Below, piece after piece: positions 10,568 to 24,502 of a stretch of DNA of 64,000 nucleotides (position 1 is its first letter; every line of letters starts with the position of its first letter). The notes below the pieces were generated by a model that saw only the letters and a list, made by a program, of their open reading frames with translations, did no database searches and had not been told where the DNA came from. The translations under genes and the position numbers were made by a program. The stretch comes from an uncultured Methanobacterium sp. (GTDB taxonomy: Archaea > Methanobacteriota > Methanobacteria > Methanobacteriales > Methanobacteriaceae): contig NZ_OY762552.1 of the NCBI RefSeq assembly GCF_963666025.1, positions 2,878,501-2,942,500 of the forward strand, in the 5' to 3' direction.

Positions 10568-11995
10568 ATGAGTAAAGTTAAGGTTATTGCAAAGAATGTT
10601 GGATTCCTGTTTATTTCTCAAATTATTAGTTACATCATAGGGTTTTTCATCACTTTGTATACTGCTCGTTATTTGGGTACTGAAGGATTTGGTATTTTAT
10701 CATTAGCTCTTTCCATATCCGCAATTGTGGGAGTATGTTCTGATTTGGGATTCAACTCATTGATTGTTAGAGAGGTGGCAAGGGATAAAAAAGTTGGATC
10801 TAAATTCGTTACTAATGTTTTGTTAGTTAAATTAGCATTAGTTATTATTACATTTGGAATTACAGCATTAATTGTTACAGCTCTAAACTATTCAGAACTT
10901 GTAAAATCAGTTATTTATGTTATTACAATTTCAGTGATACTTGGTTCCTTTTCGGGTATATTCAATTCTATTTTTCAAGCCCACGAAAAAATGGAGTATT
11001 TGGCTTTAGGAACGATTATTAATAGTGTTTTACTGTTTATAGGTACATTTATTGGATTATATTATCATTATGGGATCATTTATTTTGCTTGGATCTACGC
11101 GATTTCGAGCAGTTTTGTTTTCATTTACATTTTTTTAGCATATATCTTGAAATTTTCGTTACCAAGTATTGGTGAAATAGATCTGGGATTTTGTTGTATC
11201 AATTTTAGAGAGGCTCTCTATTTTGGTATTACCGCAGCTTTAGTATCAATTTATTTTTATGTAGCTTCAATTCTTCTCTCAATTTTTGATAGTAATTATG
11301 CCGTTGGTGTTTTTAATGCGGCTTGGAGATTAATTTTTGTTTTTTTATTCATACCGAATGCCATCATTTTAGCACTTTTCCCTGTAATGTCTCGTCATTT
11401 CACATCAGCCAAAGATCTTTTAGAATTTGAGTATAACCAAACTTTTAAATATTTATCTGTTATATCAGTTTTTATCTTAGTATATGGATTCATTTTTGCA
11501 GAAGAGATAATTAATATCTGTTATGGATCAAATTACATTGATTCTGTAATCACTTTAAAAATTATTATCTTTGTAGTCCCCATTATTTTTTTAACAAGTT
11601 TATTCGGTAATCTTCTTGGAAGCGTTAATCGCCAACGGTTTGTTACAATTGTTGCTGTGGTAAATGCCATTATCAATGTAGCCTTTAATATTATATTGAT
11701 TCCAAAATTAAGTTATATTGGTGCAGCTGCGGTTACTGTTCTAACGGAATCTATTGGATTTTTATTGATGTTTATGTATATATCTAAGTACATATTCAAG
11801 ATATCAATACTGAATAACTTAATAAAAATTATATTAATAGGGATTTTTCTCTTGTTTGTCTTATATTATTTAAAATCTGAGATTTACTGGATATATTCTG
11901 CAATATTTGGTTTTATACTGTATATGGGGCTACTAATTAAGTTAAATGTAATTTCAAAAGATGATATCGAAATATTTAGAAAAAATATTTTGTGA
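10568..11995 (+). CDS. Polysaccharide/oligosaccharide flippase (Wzx/RfbX-like)
   Basis: A 475-residue integral membrane protein with about 12-14 hydrophobic helices, typical of the MOP superfamily of oligosaccharide flippases. The first helix contains VGFLFISQIISYIIGFFITL, followed by YTARYLGTEGFGILSLALS, a recognisable polysaccharide-biosynthesis signature. It would move a lipid-linked glycan across the membrane for attachment to the S-layer, pseudomurein or an exopolysaccharide. It lies within the glycosyltransferase series and is five bases from the next gene. No polymerase or ligase is recognised nearby. Confidence 0.9.
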   Translation: MSKVKVIAKNVGFLFISQIISYIIGFFITLYTARYLGTEGFGILSLALSISAIVGVCSDLGFNSLIVREVARDKKVGSKFVTNVLLVKLALVIITFGITALIVTALNYSELVKSVIYVITISVILGSFSGIFNSIFQAHEKMEYLALGTIINSVLLFIGTFIGLYYHYGIIYFAWIYAISSSFVFIYIFLAYILKFSLPSIGEIDLGFCCINFREALYFGITAALVSIYFYVASILLSIFDSNYAVGVFNAAWRLIFVFLFIPNAIILALFPVMSRHFTSAKDLLEFEYNQTFKYLSVISVFILVYGFIFAEEIINICYGSNYIDSVITLKIIIFVVPIIFLTSLFGNLLGSVNRQRFVTIVAVVNAIINVAFNIILIPKLSYIGAAAVTVLTESIGFLLMFMYISKYIFKISILNNLIKIILIGIFLLFVLYYLKSEIYWIYSAIFGFILYMGLLIKLNVISKDDIEIFRKNIL

Positions 11996-11999
11996 TAAA

Positions 12000-12683
12000 A
12001 TGACCAAAAAAGAACTTATTAAAACTCAATTTGATTTCGGATGGAAAAAATGGGGAAGTGTTATTCCAGCGTATGCAAAACCTACATTAGATCATCAAAA
12101 AGGAGATATATTGGATATTGGGTGTGCTACTTGTGAGTTATACATATATTTAACTAAAAATGGGTGGGATGGTAATTATTATGGTATTGATATTAAAAAA
12201 TATGAGGAATATGAGTATCCTGATGGTGCAAATTTGATAATTGGAGATCCAATGAAGATAGAATTTCCAGAAGTTGATACAATAATTTTGTATAATATTT
12301 TAGAACATTTAGATGATCCTGTTAGTTTACTTGACAAAGCAATTAGTAATAGTAAGAAGAATGTTTTAATAAACATTCCTAAACGAAATGAGGAATTATG
12401 GCAATATGGGGTTGTAGAATTTCATCAGCTTGATAAAACCCATAAACATTGTGGATTCTCAACTGAAGAAGTTTATAAATTGTGTGATTTAGCTAATGGG
12501 CATATAACAAGTTACAAAGAGCTTGTTGAAATAAAACCTGTTTTCGGTTTGGTTCAATGGGATAACAAATTAGCTAAAGTTTTCATGATCATGTTAAATC
12601 GGGGTTCCCTTTTTATATTGAATTTATTATTCTCTTCAAATAAGTTTTACAGTGATATCTGGTGTGAAGTAGTGAAAAAATGA
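12000..12683 (+). CDS. Class I SAM-dependent methyltransferase
   Basis: A 227-residue methyltransferase. The SAM-binding motif is ILDIGCATCELYIYL (about residues 37-51), followed by YYGIDIKKYEEY and TIILYNILEHLDDP, the latter typical of small-molecule or sugar methyltransferases of the Methyltransf_11/23 type. I start it at ATG 12000, five bases after the flippase stop, rather than at an upstream ATG inside the flippase. Its stop overlaps the ATG of the next glycosyltransferase (ATGA), so the genes are coupled. It probably methylates a sugar or lipid intermediate of the glycan; the acceptor is unknown. Confidence 0.82.
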   Translation: MTKKELIKTQFDFGWKKWGSVIPAYAKPTLDHQKGDILDIGCATCELYIYLTKNGWDGNYYGIDIKKYEEYEYPDGANLIIGDPMKIEFPEVDTIILYNILEHLDDPVSLLDKAISNSKKNVLINIPKRNEELWQYGVVEFHQLDKTHKHCGFSTEEVYKLCDLANGHITSYKELVEIKPVFGLVQWDNKLAKVFMIMLNRGSLFILNLLFSSNKFYSDIWCEVVKK

Positions 12684-13801
12684 ATATTGGAATACTTTCA
12701 TGGATCCTGGACATACAAAGGACCGGAATAAACAATTACCTCTATAATCTAGTTATGGCAATGATTGAAGATGGTAAATCCAGGGATATATCGCTTATTC
12801 ACTTTCAAAAATCCAATGATGATATTTATAAAGAGGTAAATGAGGTTATTATTGGTTCTTCCCGTGGAAAGATTATTAATCCTTTGAGCTTATCAAAATC
12901 TCTTAAAACTAATGAAATTGATGTTTTACATTTGCCATCCCATATGTTCCCTCAGGTTAGCCCATTTTATATGAATAGTAATGTGAAAAAAGTTCTAACC
13001 ATCCATGATCTGATTCCATTGTTATACAGTAAGAAACTTCCTTTTCAATATAAATTCTGGACTTTTACACTGAAAATAATTAAAAATAGGCCAGATAGCA
13101 TAATTACTGATTCAATGAATACAAAAAAGGATCTAATAAATTTTCTTAAGATTCCCGAAGAAAAAATAACAGTCATTCCTCTTGCGCATAATAAAAATTA
13201 TAAACCTCTTAAAAATCAATCTCTCATGAAAAAGGAACTTGAATTAAAATATAATGTTCCATTCCCATTTATTTTATATGCAGGCTCTATTGAAGTTAGA
13301 AAAAATATTTTACTATTAATCAAATCTTTTTATAAGCTCCTTAAAAAAGGAGTCAAATCAAACCTTGTATTAATTGGTTCTCCAGGATATGGTTTTGAAG
13401 ATATGGTAAAAACCGTCAATGAACTGGGGCTTTCAAAAAATGTATTTTTCTTGGGATATGTCCCAGACCAAGATATGGTAAAATTTTACAATACAGCTGA
13501 ATTGTTTGTATTCCCCTCATTATATGAAGGTTTTGGATTACCTCCTTTAGAGGCCATGGCTTGTGGGTGTCCAGTGATTACCTCTAACACATCTTCTCTA
13601 CTGGAAGTTGTAGGAAATGCCGGATTTACATTGGATCCTAATGATTGTAATGCATTTGCAGAATCAATGTATCAAGTATTAACCAATGAAAGTTTAAAAA
13701 CAGAAATGACTAATAAATCTCTAAAACGCGCTAAATTATTTAGCTGGGAAAAGACAGCAAAGGAAACATGGCAAGTATATGAAGATGTTCTTCAAAAATA
13801 A
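12680..13801 (+). CDS. GT4 family glycosyltransferase (mannosyltransferase-like)
   Basis: A 373-residue GT-B glycosyltransferase. The start [24 protein letters not shown] contains the acceptor loop, [12 protein letters not shown] is a typical GT4 motif, and the donor domain has [12 protein letters not shown] and [18 protein letters not shown] with the EX7E glutamates. This set is most common in mannosyltransferases such as WbaZ/MtfB, but the donor cannot be proved. ATG 12680 overlaps the methyltransferase stop. It is the last glycosyltransferase of the plus-strand cluster. Confidence 0.9.
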   Translation: MNIGILSWILDIQRTGINNYLYNLVMAMIEDGKSRDISLIHFQKSNDDIYKEVNEVIIGSSRGKIINPLSLSKSLKTNEIDVLHLPSHMFPQVSPFYMNSNVKKVLTIHDLIPLLYSKKLPFQYKFWTFTLKIIKNRPDSIITDSMNTKKDLINFLKIPEEKITVIPLAHNKNYKPLKNQSLMKKELELKYNVPFPFILYAGSIEVRKNILLLIKSFYKLLKKGVKSNLVLIGSPGYGFEDMVKTVNELGLSKNVFFLGYVPDQDMVKFYNTAELFVFPSLYEGFGLPPLEAMACGCPVITSNTSSLLEVVGNAGFTLDPNDCNAFAESMYQVLTNESLKTEMTNKSLKRAKLFSWEKTAKETWQVYEDVLQK

Positions 13802-13861
13802 TATTAAATAAACAGATAATTAAATTTTATTCATCTTTAAATTCATGTATTTAAGGTTCAA

Positions 13862-15310
13862 GTGGTGCTTTTATTGAGACCTAATAATAAATCTAAAAGA
13901 ATATTGTTCTTTAATGCAAAAAGAGAGAAATGTGATAGTAACTCCGCTCATATTGGTCTTGGAATTTTATCTGCAGTACTGAAAAAAAGTGGACATGAAG
14001 TAATGGTTGTGGATTACCAATTTAATCCAAATGCACCAGAACCTATAGAAGTTTTTAGAGACTTCAAACCGGATGTCATAGGTTTAACACTTTATACTGC
14101 AACCATGAAAGAGGCTGAACGTATCCTGAAACAGATATCTAAATTTGAAAAGCCGGTTATACTTGGAGGGCCTCATGCAACTTTATATTATAATGATTTG
14201 CTTGAAATCGCTAATTATGTGGTGATTGGTGAAGCAGAAAATATCATTGTTGAACTGGTTGAAAATGCTGATATTAATGTTAAGGGTGAAATTATTCGGT
14301 CTGAACCTCCGGATCCTGAAAAATTACCCTTTCCAGATTTTAAAACATTTTTAGGTCATGAAGAGTTGTATATATATCCATTATTAACTAGTAGGGGATG
14401 CCCTTATAATTGCAGTTTTTGTGCTGTAAGATTGGTTTCAACCCGAAAGTGGAGAAATAGAAATATTGAAAATTGTATTGAAGAGTTGATCCAAGCTAAG
14501 AAGGAGTTCAAAAAAATGGGAATGGTAGTTGTTTATGATGATAACGCCATGTTCCGTAAAAAGCACATTATAAAATTCTTAAATCGGTATTTGGAGAGTG
14601 ACATCAATTTACCCCTAAGTATAATAAATACTCGGGCAGATGGGATTGATGATGAGATTTTATCTCTATTAAAACAAGCTGATTGTCCTTCAATAGGTAT
14701 TGGTGTTGAATCAACCCATCCTGAAGTTTTTAAAAATATTCACAAGGGAGAATCTTTAGATGATATAACTAAAGCAGTGAATTTGATAAAAAAACATAAA
14801 TTACCTCTTGCTTTGTGCTTTGTCATTGGTTTAGCTGGTGATTCACTCCAAAAAACTAAATGTTCCATAGATTTCGCTAAAAAAATAAAACCTGACCACA
14901 TTTACTGGAATATGATTACACCGTTTGAAGGTACTGAAATTCGTGAGTGGTATGATAATCATGGTAAAGTGTTTGATTTGACTAACCATTCCTCCTGGGT
15001 GGATGGAGATTTCATGTGCGAAGAACCATGTGCGGAAACACCCGAATTTACCATTGAAGATCGTAAAAAAGCTTATATGATGGCTATATTAGAAACAAAT
15101 GATACAAGACTCAGTATAGGAGATATAATGAGAGTCTATCCTTATGTAAAAGAATATGGTTTGTATAATGAATTTTTTAGATGGATTCCAAAAAGTTTGT
15201 GGAAAACTTTAAAGAAACCTTTTGTTTTTTTAAATGAATTGATAAAAATCTACCGTGAATTAGGTTTAAAATTATTTGTTAAGAAGAGCTTAAATAAAAT
15301 TCGCGGATAG
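13862..15310 (+). CDS. B12-binding domain radical SAM protein
   Basis: A 482-residue protein with an N-terminal cobalamin-binding domain (residues about 12-140, including GLGILSAVLKKSGHEVMVVD and VILGGPHATL) and a radical SAM domain with the cluster motif CPYNCSFC (CxxxCxxC) near residue 180. This class includes methylases and ring-forming or cyclising enzymes. The start is GTG 13862, with AAGGTT nearby. The C-terminus is basic. Its position at the end of the glycan cluster suggests modification of a sugar or lipid, for example C-methylation, but no substrate can be assigned. Confidence 0.85.
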   Translation: MVLLLRPNNKSKRILFFNAKREKCDSNSAHIGLGILSAVLKKSGHEVMVVDYQFNPNAPEPIEVFRDFKPDVIGLTLYTATMKEAERILKQISKFEKPVILGGPHATLYYNDLLEIANYVVIGEAENIIVELVENADINVKGEIIRSEPPDPEKLPFPDFKTFLGHEELYIYPLLTSRGCPYNCSFCAVRLVSTRKWRNRNIENCIEELIQAKKEFKKMGMVVVYDDNAMFRKKHIIKFLNRYLESDINLPLSIINTRADGIDDEILSLLKQADCPSIGIGVESTHPEVFKNIHKGESLDDITKAVNLIKKHKLPLALCFVIGLAGDSLQKTKCSIDFAKKIKPDHIYWNMITPFEGTEIREWYDNHGKVFDLTNHSSWVDGDFMCEEPCAETPEFTIEDRKKAYMMAILETNDTRLSIGDIMRVYPYVKEYGLYNEFFRWIPKSLWKTLKKPFVFLNELIKIYRELGLKLFVKKSLNKIRG

Positions 15311-15337
15311 ATGTTTATTTATAGAGTAATAACAGGG

Positions 15338-15730
15338 TTATGGGTTATCTAATTTAATATCTTCCCCAGAATTTTCTTTTTTATTATCTTTTTTATCATT
15401 TTTAGATTGACCACGTTCCAATGCTATCTCCCGGACTAAATTGCTTATTTCCCCTTCAACATTTTCAATGAGGTTGTATATTTTGAATATAAAATAATAA
15501 CAGCCTATGAGGCCTATGATTAGGATAAGGTCTAAACCTCGTCCGATTCCAGTTATACTGGCCAGGGCTGATGTGGTGTCAGGATCGATTGAAAAAATAA
15601 TTAAAAGCAACCAGATAGCAATCCATACTATTAACATGTTAAAAGACATTTTCCCGTCTTTAAACCTTAAAAAAGTTATTAATATCCCAATTATTCCTAT
15701 AATTATTCCTATGTACTGGTACAATATCAT
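15338..15730 (-). CDS. DUF2304-family small membrane protein
   Basis: A 130-residue protein with three hydrophobic helices at about residues 3-20, 33-50 and 65-88, and a charged Lys/Asp-rich C-terminal tail. The pattern, and its place 15 bases after a DPM1-like GT2, match DUF2304 proteins, which are regularly found next to polyprenyl-phosphate glycosyltransferases and are thought to be their membrane partners. The ATG at 15730 has AGGAG nine bases upstream. Its function beyond this association is unknown. Confidence 0.75.
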   Translation of the reverse strand: MILYQYIGIIIGIIGILITFLRFKDGKMSFNMLIVWIAIWLLLIIFSIDPDTTSALASITGIGRGLDLILIIGLIGCYYFIFKIYNLIENVEGEISNLVREIALERGQSKNDKKDNKKENSGEDIKLDNP

Positions 15731-15745
15731 TGAAACGCGCTCCTG

Positions 15746-16462
15746 TTATTTGAAAACATTTCTAATTAGCCTGGCCAATATTTTTAAACCCACCCTGGTG
15801 TTAGTGCCCTTAGAGAGTGAGTAATCAGTGTAAATAGTGGTTATGGGTACTTCGACCATGCGCAGATGTTTTCTCCCTACTTCCCCAATTATCTCGGAAG
15901 AAACTCCGTAATCTCGGGAGTGGAGTTCCATTAAACCCGCTGCTTCCCTGTTAAATGCACGGAGACCTGATTGAGAATCCTCAACATTCTTTCCATAAAA
16001 AATGATAGTGATTAAGTTCATCACCACGTTCCCGAACTTCTTATGAAATGGCATCTCATTGAAGTTCCTCTTCCCAATCACCACATCTGCTTCATCATGG
16101 ATCAGGGGCTGGCAGAGGGGAAGAATGTCCTGGGCATGATGTTGACCATCAGCATCAAAGGTAACGATTATAGTAGAGTCATGGGTAAGTGCAGCTTCAA
16201 TTCCGGTTCTCAAGGTCGCTCCCAATCCTCTGTTAATAAGATGCCGGTATAAACTTACCTGGGATGGATACTTCTTTAAAAAATTCAGGGAAACTTGGTA
16301 GGTGTTATCAGTGGAACCATCATCAACCACAATCAGATTAAAACCAACATCAATCAATTCTTCCATAACATCTTTAATGGTTTTTTCTTCATTGTAAGCA
16401 GGTAGCACGATGTATATGCCTTTTTGTCTCTCTGATGATTTAAGGGGTTTGGTGTCTTTCAA
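15746..16462 (-). CDS. DPM1-like GT2 (polyprenyl-phosphate glycosyltransferase)
   Basis: A 238-residue GT2 glycosyltransferase similar to dolichol-phosphate mannose/glucose synthases. Motifs are VLPAYNEEKTIKDVM, VVDDGSTDNTYQV, TFDADGQHHAQDI (metal-binding DAD) and KRNFNEMPFHKK. It probably transfers a sugar from a nucleotide donor to dolichyl phosphate, supplying a lipid-linked sugar for glycan assembly. No membrane helix is present, so the DUF2304 partner downstream may anchor it. The start is TTG 16462 with GGGAG eight bases upstream. It faces the glycan cluster convergently. Confidence 0.88.
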   Translation of the reverse strand: MKDTKPLKSSERQKGIYIVLPAYNEEKTIKDVMEELIDVGFNLIVVDDGSTDNTYQVSLNFLKKYPSQVSLYRHLINRGLGATLRTGIEAALTHDSTIIVTFDADGQHHAQDILPLCQPLIHDEADVVIGKRNFNEMPFHKKFGNVVMNLITIIFYGKNVEDSQSGLRAFNREAAGLMELHSRDYGVSSEIIGEVGRKHLRMVEVPITTIYTDYSLSKGTNTRVGLKILARLIRNVFK

Positions 16463-16550
16463 ATCTAATTCTCCCTGTGATTAGAAAGTTAACATAATTG
16501 TATTGATTATAAAATGTTTATTGATTAAGAAGTTTAATGATTATGAAAGT

Positions 16551-17138
16551 TTAATTTTCATTGATTTTCATGGCCAGTTCTGCTACTCTCTTACCAAGGT
16601 TACGAGAGGTTTGAAGGCCCACTTCATCACTTTCTGAGGCTTCTTTGGCACTTCCAACTCCAGTTCCACCATAGTGAGCCAGGGGAGCACCATCCCCCAC
16701 AATTACAACATCATGGATCAGTAGAAAGTCGTGGATAGCAGATATTGTAGTTTCTTGACCACCGTTACGTGATCCTCCAACAGCAATTGCCCCACCAACC
16801 TTATTTTTCAATTTGAAATCCATACGGAGAGGTCTTGACCTGTCTATTAACATTTTTAGCTGAGAAGTAACACTACCAAAGTAAACAGGACTACCTATGA
16901 TCAGCCCATGGGACTCCCTTATTTTTTCCAGTATTCCACCCATATCATCATATATAGCACATTCTCCAGTTGCTTTACATATGTCACAGGCAATACATGG
17001 TTCAATTTCAGCAGTTCCCAATTTTATGAGTTCTATCTTGGCTCCAGCATCTTTAGCAGATTGAAGAGCTTCTGTTACCAGATTTTCAGTGTTACCATTA
17101 CTACGGGGACTTCCCACAATTCCAATGATCTTGACCAA
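16551..17138 (-). CDS. Iron-sulfur flavoprotein / NADPH-dependent FMN reductase family
   Basis: A 195-residue flavodoxin-like protein. The N-terminus [16 protein letters not shown] binds the FMN phosphate. [13 protein letters not shown] matches the compact cysteine motif (CX2CX2CX5C) of archaeal iron-sulfur flavoproteins such as Isf, which carry a [4Fe-4S] cluster near [22 protein letters not shown] is typical of the family. It probably transfers electrons from ferredoxin and may detoxify O2 or peroxide, as known Isf proteins do. The start is TTG 17138, with GGAG eight bases upstream. It has its own promoter region in the AT-rich gap. Confidence 0.88.
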   Translation of the reverse strand: MVKIIGIVGSPRSNGNTENLVTEALQSAKDAGAKIELIKLGTAEIEPCIACDICKATGECAIYDDMGGILEKIRESHGLIIGSPVYFGSVTSQLKMLIDRSRPLRMDFKLKNKVGGAIAVGGSRNGGQETTISAIHDFLLIHDVVIVGDGAPLAHYGGTGVGSAKEASESDEVGLQTSRNLGKRVAELAMKINEN

Positions 17139-17661
17139 TTCGACATCTCCTGAAATTTCAATTTATAGTTAAATTTATTGATGTAATTCATGTACATTTA
17201 AAAACTTTAACCATTTGAAAACATATTGTATTAGTAAACCTAATTATGTAAAAATGATTTTAATTAAATATATGCACAAATTAAGTATGTACATAGTTTT
17301 TAAGTAATTGTATGTTTAACTATACTTTACATTTTTGTCCGTTTAACTAAATTTTAACAAAAATTTTATCTTTAATCCGTTCAATGAATCTCGTTACATA
17401 GTCATGTTTTAATATATATCTCTTAAATTTTATCTCTATCTTCAAATTAAAAAAAAATGCATATTCGAATCTCCAAACTTATTTGAATCTTTAAAGTAAC
17501 CCATAGCAATATAATTTAATCTTGCTTGCAATTATAATTTAATCAAGCGTACTGAGTTAAATCAATATTATTATAATATTGAACATTGACTCATTTGTAT
17601 CGAAAAATTTACTCATTTAAAAATTTAAGGTAATTTAAAAAAATTTTAAGAGTTTTCTTCT
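17139..17661. other. AT-rich divergent intergenic region
   Basis: This 523-bp region lies between the minus-strand flavoprotein and the plus-strand methyltransferase. It is very AT-rich, with many TATA-like stretches, so it probably holds both promoters. I see no ORF over 40 codons, no tRNA and no clear inverted repeat. Confidence 0.4.
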
Positions 17662-18984
17662 ATGGAAAAGAACAAAAATTCATTTTACACTCCTTTGACT
17701 CCTGAAGAAAGGGCCATGGACATAGTAAGGGAATGGTCATTAAAAGAGAAAAAAGGAGATAAAAATGCACGCAAGTGGGCTGCTCTAAAAATTAAAGATT
17801 TTTTGGTGGAAACCTCCGATGGTACTTACACTTTGCAGTCTGAAGTGATGAATGAGTCTCGAGAAACAATGCACACTACTCATGGTGCCTTTCGCGAGGC
17901 CCGTGAGAAATTCGCTCAACCTGCAAATCTGAGGGGCAAGAAAAAGATTGCGATTCTGGATATTTGCAGTGGACTGGGAATTAATGCAATAGCAGCTCTG
18001 GAACAGGTCCTAGACCTCCTGTGGGAAGGTAAGATAAAACAGTTGGAGATGGATCTGGTGGAAATATCGTGGGAAGTTTTAGCTGCAACCCTCTTAATAC
18101 CATGTCCTTTAAAAAATAAACCCTCTAAAGATAATCCTTCAGATAATCATTCAAAAAATAATCCCTCAAATCCTCATTCAATAGAAGCCTATCACATAAT
18201 TCGAAAAGTTATAGAAAATTACTTAATAACTTCAGGATTACTGTCATTTCCATGCGAGATGAAAGAAATTCCATCCAGTGTGGATATCCGTTTGCACTGT
18301 AAGGATGCTCGGAAAATGATAATGGAACGTTCAGAAACCCAGTGCTATGATGCCGTATTTTTGGACCCTTTCAGTCCTCATAAATCTCCCGAGCTTTACA
18401 GCCAAGAATTTTTAGCTAAACTTGGAAGCTTACTTAAAAAAGAGGGGGTTATTATAACCTACACTTCTGCAGCCCCAGTGCGATACGCACTCATTGATAC
18501 TGGCCTGGAAATAGGAGAAGGACCTGCTTTGGGAAGAAGTGGTGGAACAATTGCTTCTTTCACATTAAACAGAATTCCCAAATCTTTGAACCAAAGCGAT
18601 GAGCGCATGATTGCACTGTCTGATGCTGGAATTCCCTTTAGGGATCCGGATCTAAACTCTTCAACTGATGAAATAATTCAAAAAAGACAGCTTGAGAGGA
18701 TGGCTTTAAGGGGTCACTATAAAATGGCATCAACCGTTAAAGCACCGGTTTATCTGGCCAGTGATCTGGAGGATATGAAAATTAAAAGACGGGTGCTCAA
18801 ACATCTGGAAAAATTTAATATCAACGATTTAAATTCATTAAAAGCTCGTTATCTGGTGTGTCCCCAGTTTTCAAATTGCATATGTTGTTGTGGCCAGGAG
18901 GAACTTTCAACTTCCAGAGAAAGGATCAAAGAGATGGAGAAAAGATTAAAGATAGTAGCTGAGGGTAATTTTAAAGATGAGTAA
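17662..18984 (+). CDS. MnmC-like SAM-dependent methyltransferase
   Basis: A 440-residue protein with a methyltransferase fold like the MnmC2 domain of the bacterial tRNA wobble-uridine enzyme. Visible motifs are AILDICSGLGINAIAAL (SAM site) and FLDPFSPHKSPELYSQEF followed by GVIITYTSAAPVR, the MnmC-type signature. A low-complexity Asn/Ser/Lys insert occurs near residues 152-172. The C-terminus has a cysteine cluster, CPQFSNCICCCGQ, that may bind a metal. It is likely an archaeal tRNA-modification methyltransferase and lies just upstream of tgtA, another tRNA-modification gene. The exact product is not established here. Confidence 0.72.
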   Translation: MEKNKNSFYTPLTPEERAMDIVREWSLKEKKGDKNARKWAALKIKDFLVETSDGTYTLQSEVMNESRETMHTTHGAFREAREKFAQPANLRGKKKIAILDICSGLGINAIAALEQVLDLLWEGKIKQLEMDLVEISWEVLAATLLIPCPLKNKPSKDNPSDNHSKNNPSNPHSIEAYHIIRKVIENYLITSGLLSFPCEMKEIPSSVDIRLHCKDARKMIMERSETQCYDAVFLDPFSPHKSPELYSQEFLAKLGSLLKKEGVIITYTSAAPVRYALIDTGLEIGEGPALGRSGGTIASFTLNRIPKSLNQSDERMIALSDAGIPFRDPDLNSSTDEIIQKRQLERMALRGHYKMASTVKAPVYLASDLEDMKIKRRVLKHLEKFNINDLNSLKARYLVCPQFSNCICCCGQEELSTSRERIKEMEKRLKIVAEGNFKDE

Positions 18985-19141
18985 TTTTAGTGATTATAAG
19001 AATAAAAATAAGTATAAAATTAAATAATATATTCATTAAACAGTATTGTAATTAAAAATTAGAGAATATTCTATTTGAGTTACAGTTATTGATTGATATT
19101 GAGTTTATTAAAATTCTGTTTATTAGAGATATTTTTATAAG

Positions 19142-21165
<2,024 letters not shown>

Positions 21166-21166
<1 letters not shown>

Positions 21167-21519
21167 TGTTACCCAGCGCAGGCATGAACCCCAAACAATT
21201 AAAACAGATGCAGAGAGCCATGAAACAGATGGGCATGGACACAAAAGATGTTAAAGGTGTCAGTGAAGTAATCATTAAATTTAAAAATAAAGAACTGGTA
21301 ATTACTAATCCCAAGGTTAACCTCATGAACTTCATGGGTCAGGATACTTACCAGATATCTGGAAAAAGCACAGAAAGAGCAATTGAAACTGAACTTATAA
21401 TACCAGATGATGATGTGGATCTAGTAGCCACCCAGACTGGTGTCAGCCCGGAAGAAGCCAGGAAAGCCCTTGAAGAAACTGGTGGTGACCTGGCCGAGGC
21501 TATACTGAGGTTAAGCTAA
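21166..21519 (+). CDS. nac: Nascent polypeptide-associated complex protein (archaeal NAC)
   Basis: A 117-residue ribosome-associated chaperone that binds emerging polypeptides; archaeal NAC is a homodimer of this alpha-type subunit. The NAC domain spans about residues 28-75 and is followed by a UBA domain, TGVSPEEARKALEETGGDLAEAILRL, at the C-terminus. Length and domains match the family. Its ATG overlaps the tgtA stop (TAATG) and its TAA is directly followed by the ATG of the phosphoesterase gene. Confidence 0.96.
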
Positions 21520-23293
<1,774 letters not shown>

Positions 23294-24502
23294 ATGGCAG
23301 GCAATTACCTGTTGAGAACGTTATTCGGGTTCCTATTAAAACACAGGGTTTTAAGTATTGGTACAAAATATTACCCTACCAATGAGAAGGAAACAGAATA
23401 TGTGGATATGGTGAATTACACCCGTACTATGCTCCTGGAAGTAGAACGAGCCAATATAACTACGGAAAACATATTCCATAACCTTTTAAAAGAAGTGGGA
23501 CGAGGGAACATACCCGAAAATCGCAGATTTGTTGAAATCAAACCTGCTGAGAATAATGTAAATGAATATGCATTATTAAGTAACATCATTATGGGTAGCG
23601 ACCGTTACCTTTATGTGGAAGTATTTGGAGGTAATAAGGGAATTATCGACCAGTTCGTTCAATTTATCCAGAAAGAAAAGGGTACAATCGTTGAACGAAG
23701 TAACACCGAAATTGTTTCCAGGCTTCTATCCAAAAACGATGCCATAAGAGTAGGTGTGGAATTAATTAAAATGGGAATGGAAAAGCAGATCGATGTTAGG
23801 GCAGCTGCGGGAATGACTGGAGCTGCATCCATTGAAAGATCCATTAACCTCAACAAACAAATTGGAGAAACTTCAGGAGTAGGATTCACCAAACTGGGTG
23901 GTGAATTTGCAATCGTTTTCTCCAGTAAGATAACTAAACTGGAAGGGACACCCGCAGTTTACGATAATTATCTCTTCATTGATGCCTTTGACTCGACTCA
24001 GTTCATTGAAGACCAGGGTCGTGACCGGCTGGTGGAGATCATGAATGAAGTCAAAGATTTCATTGAAAAAGAATGTAAAGGCAGAATTGAAGGATACCGT
24101 GAAGGAGGGGATGACTTAATTGCCAATTTACCCACCAAAGATGCTGCACTCCGTGCTGGTATCGACTCAGCATGGCATGCCCTCAATAACGGTGCCAGAT
24201 TAAGGGTTGGAATAGGTAAAAGTCGTCGAGAAGCCGGTGAAAGAGCCCAAATGGCTGATGACATTAAAATATGGAACAACTCACCAGTAATGGTCTTTGA
24301 TCTGGCCGATGGAATATATGCTTACTATATACCCTCAGAGTTCAGTCGTGCGGTTATTGAATTCATGCAGGAGAAAACCGGTCGCATAGTTCTGATATTC
24401 GTCTTTGTCTTTGTGGTTACACTTATTGGTTGGAATATTGGATACTGGGAGTTTGGACTGGTGGCTATAGGACTGGCTTTGCTCTATGCCCTTACAGCAT
24501 GA
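23294..24502 (+). CDS. Membrane-anchored palm-domain (GGDEF/Cas10-like) protein
   Basis: A 402-residue protein that I cannot assign to a named family. Residues 226-340 have the layout of a nucleotide cyclase/polymerase palm: YLFIDAFDSTQF (acidic residues 230 and 233), a helix, then GYREGGDDLIANL with GGDD at 271-274, and finally LRVGIGKSRREAGERAQMAD, as in GGDEF and Cas10 palm domains. An N-terminal region (1-220) includes a second alpha/beta unit. Two hydrophobic helices at about 364-379 and 386-400 end the protein, so the palm would face the cytoplasm. It abuts the ribonuclease gene. Possible roles are cyclic or linear nucleotide synthesis, or a non-catalytic regulator. Confidence 0.55.
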   Translation: MAGNYLLRTLFGFLLKHRVLSIGTKYYPTNEKETEYVDMVNYTRTMLLEVERANITTENIFHNLLKEVGRGNIPENRRFVEIKPAENNVNEYALLSNIIMGSDRYLYVEVFGGNKGIIDQFVQFIQKEKGTIVERSNTEIVSRLLSKNDAIRVGVELIKMGMEKQIDVRAAAGMTGAASIERSINLNKQIGETSGVGFTKLGGEFAIVFSSKITKLEGTPAVYDNYLFIDAFDSTQFIEDQGRDRLVEIMNEVKDFIEKECKGRIEGYREGGDDLIANLPTKDAALRAGIDSAWHALNNGARLRVGIGKSRREAGERAQMADDIKIWNNSPVMVFDLADGIYAYYIPSEFSRAVIEFMQEKTGRIVLIFVFVFVVTLIGWNIGYWEFGLVAIGLALLYALTA

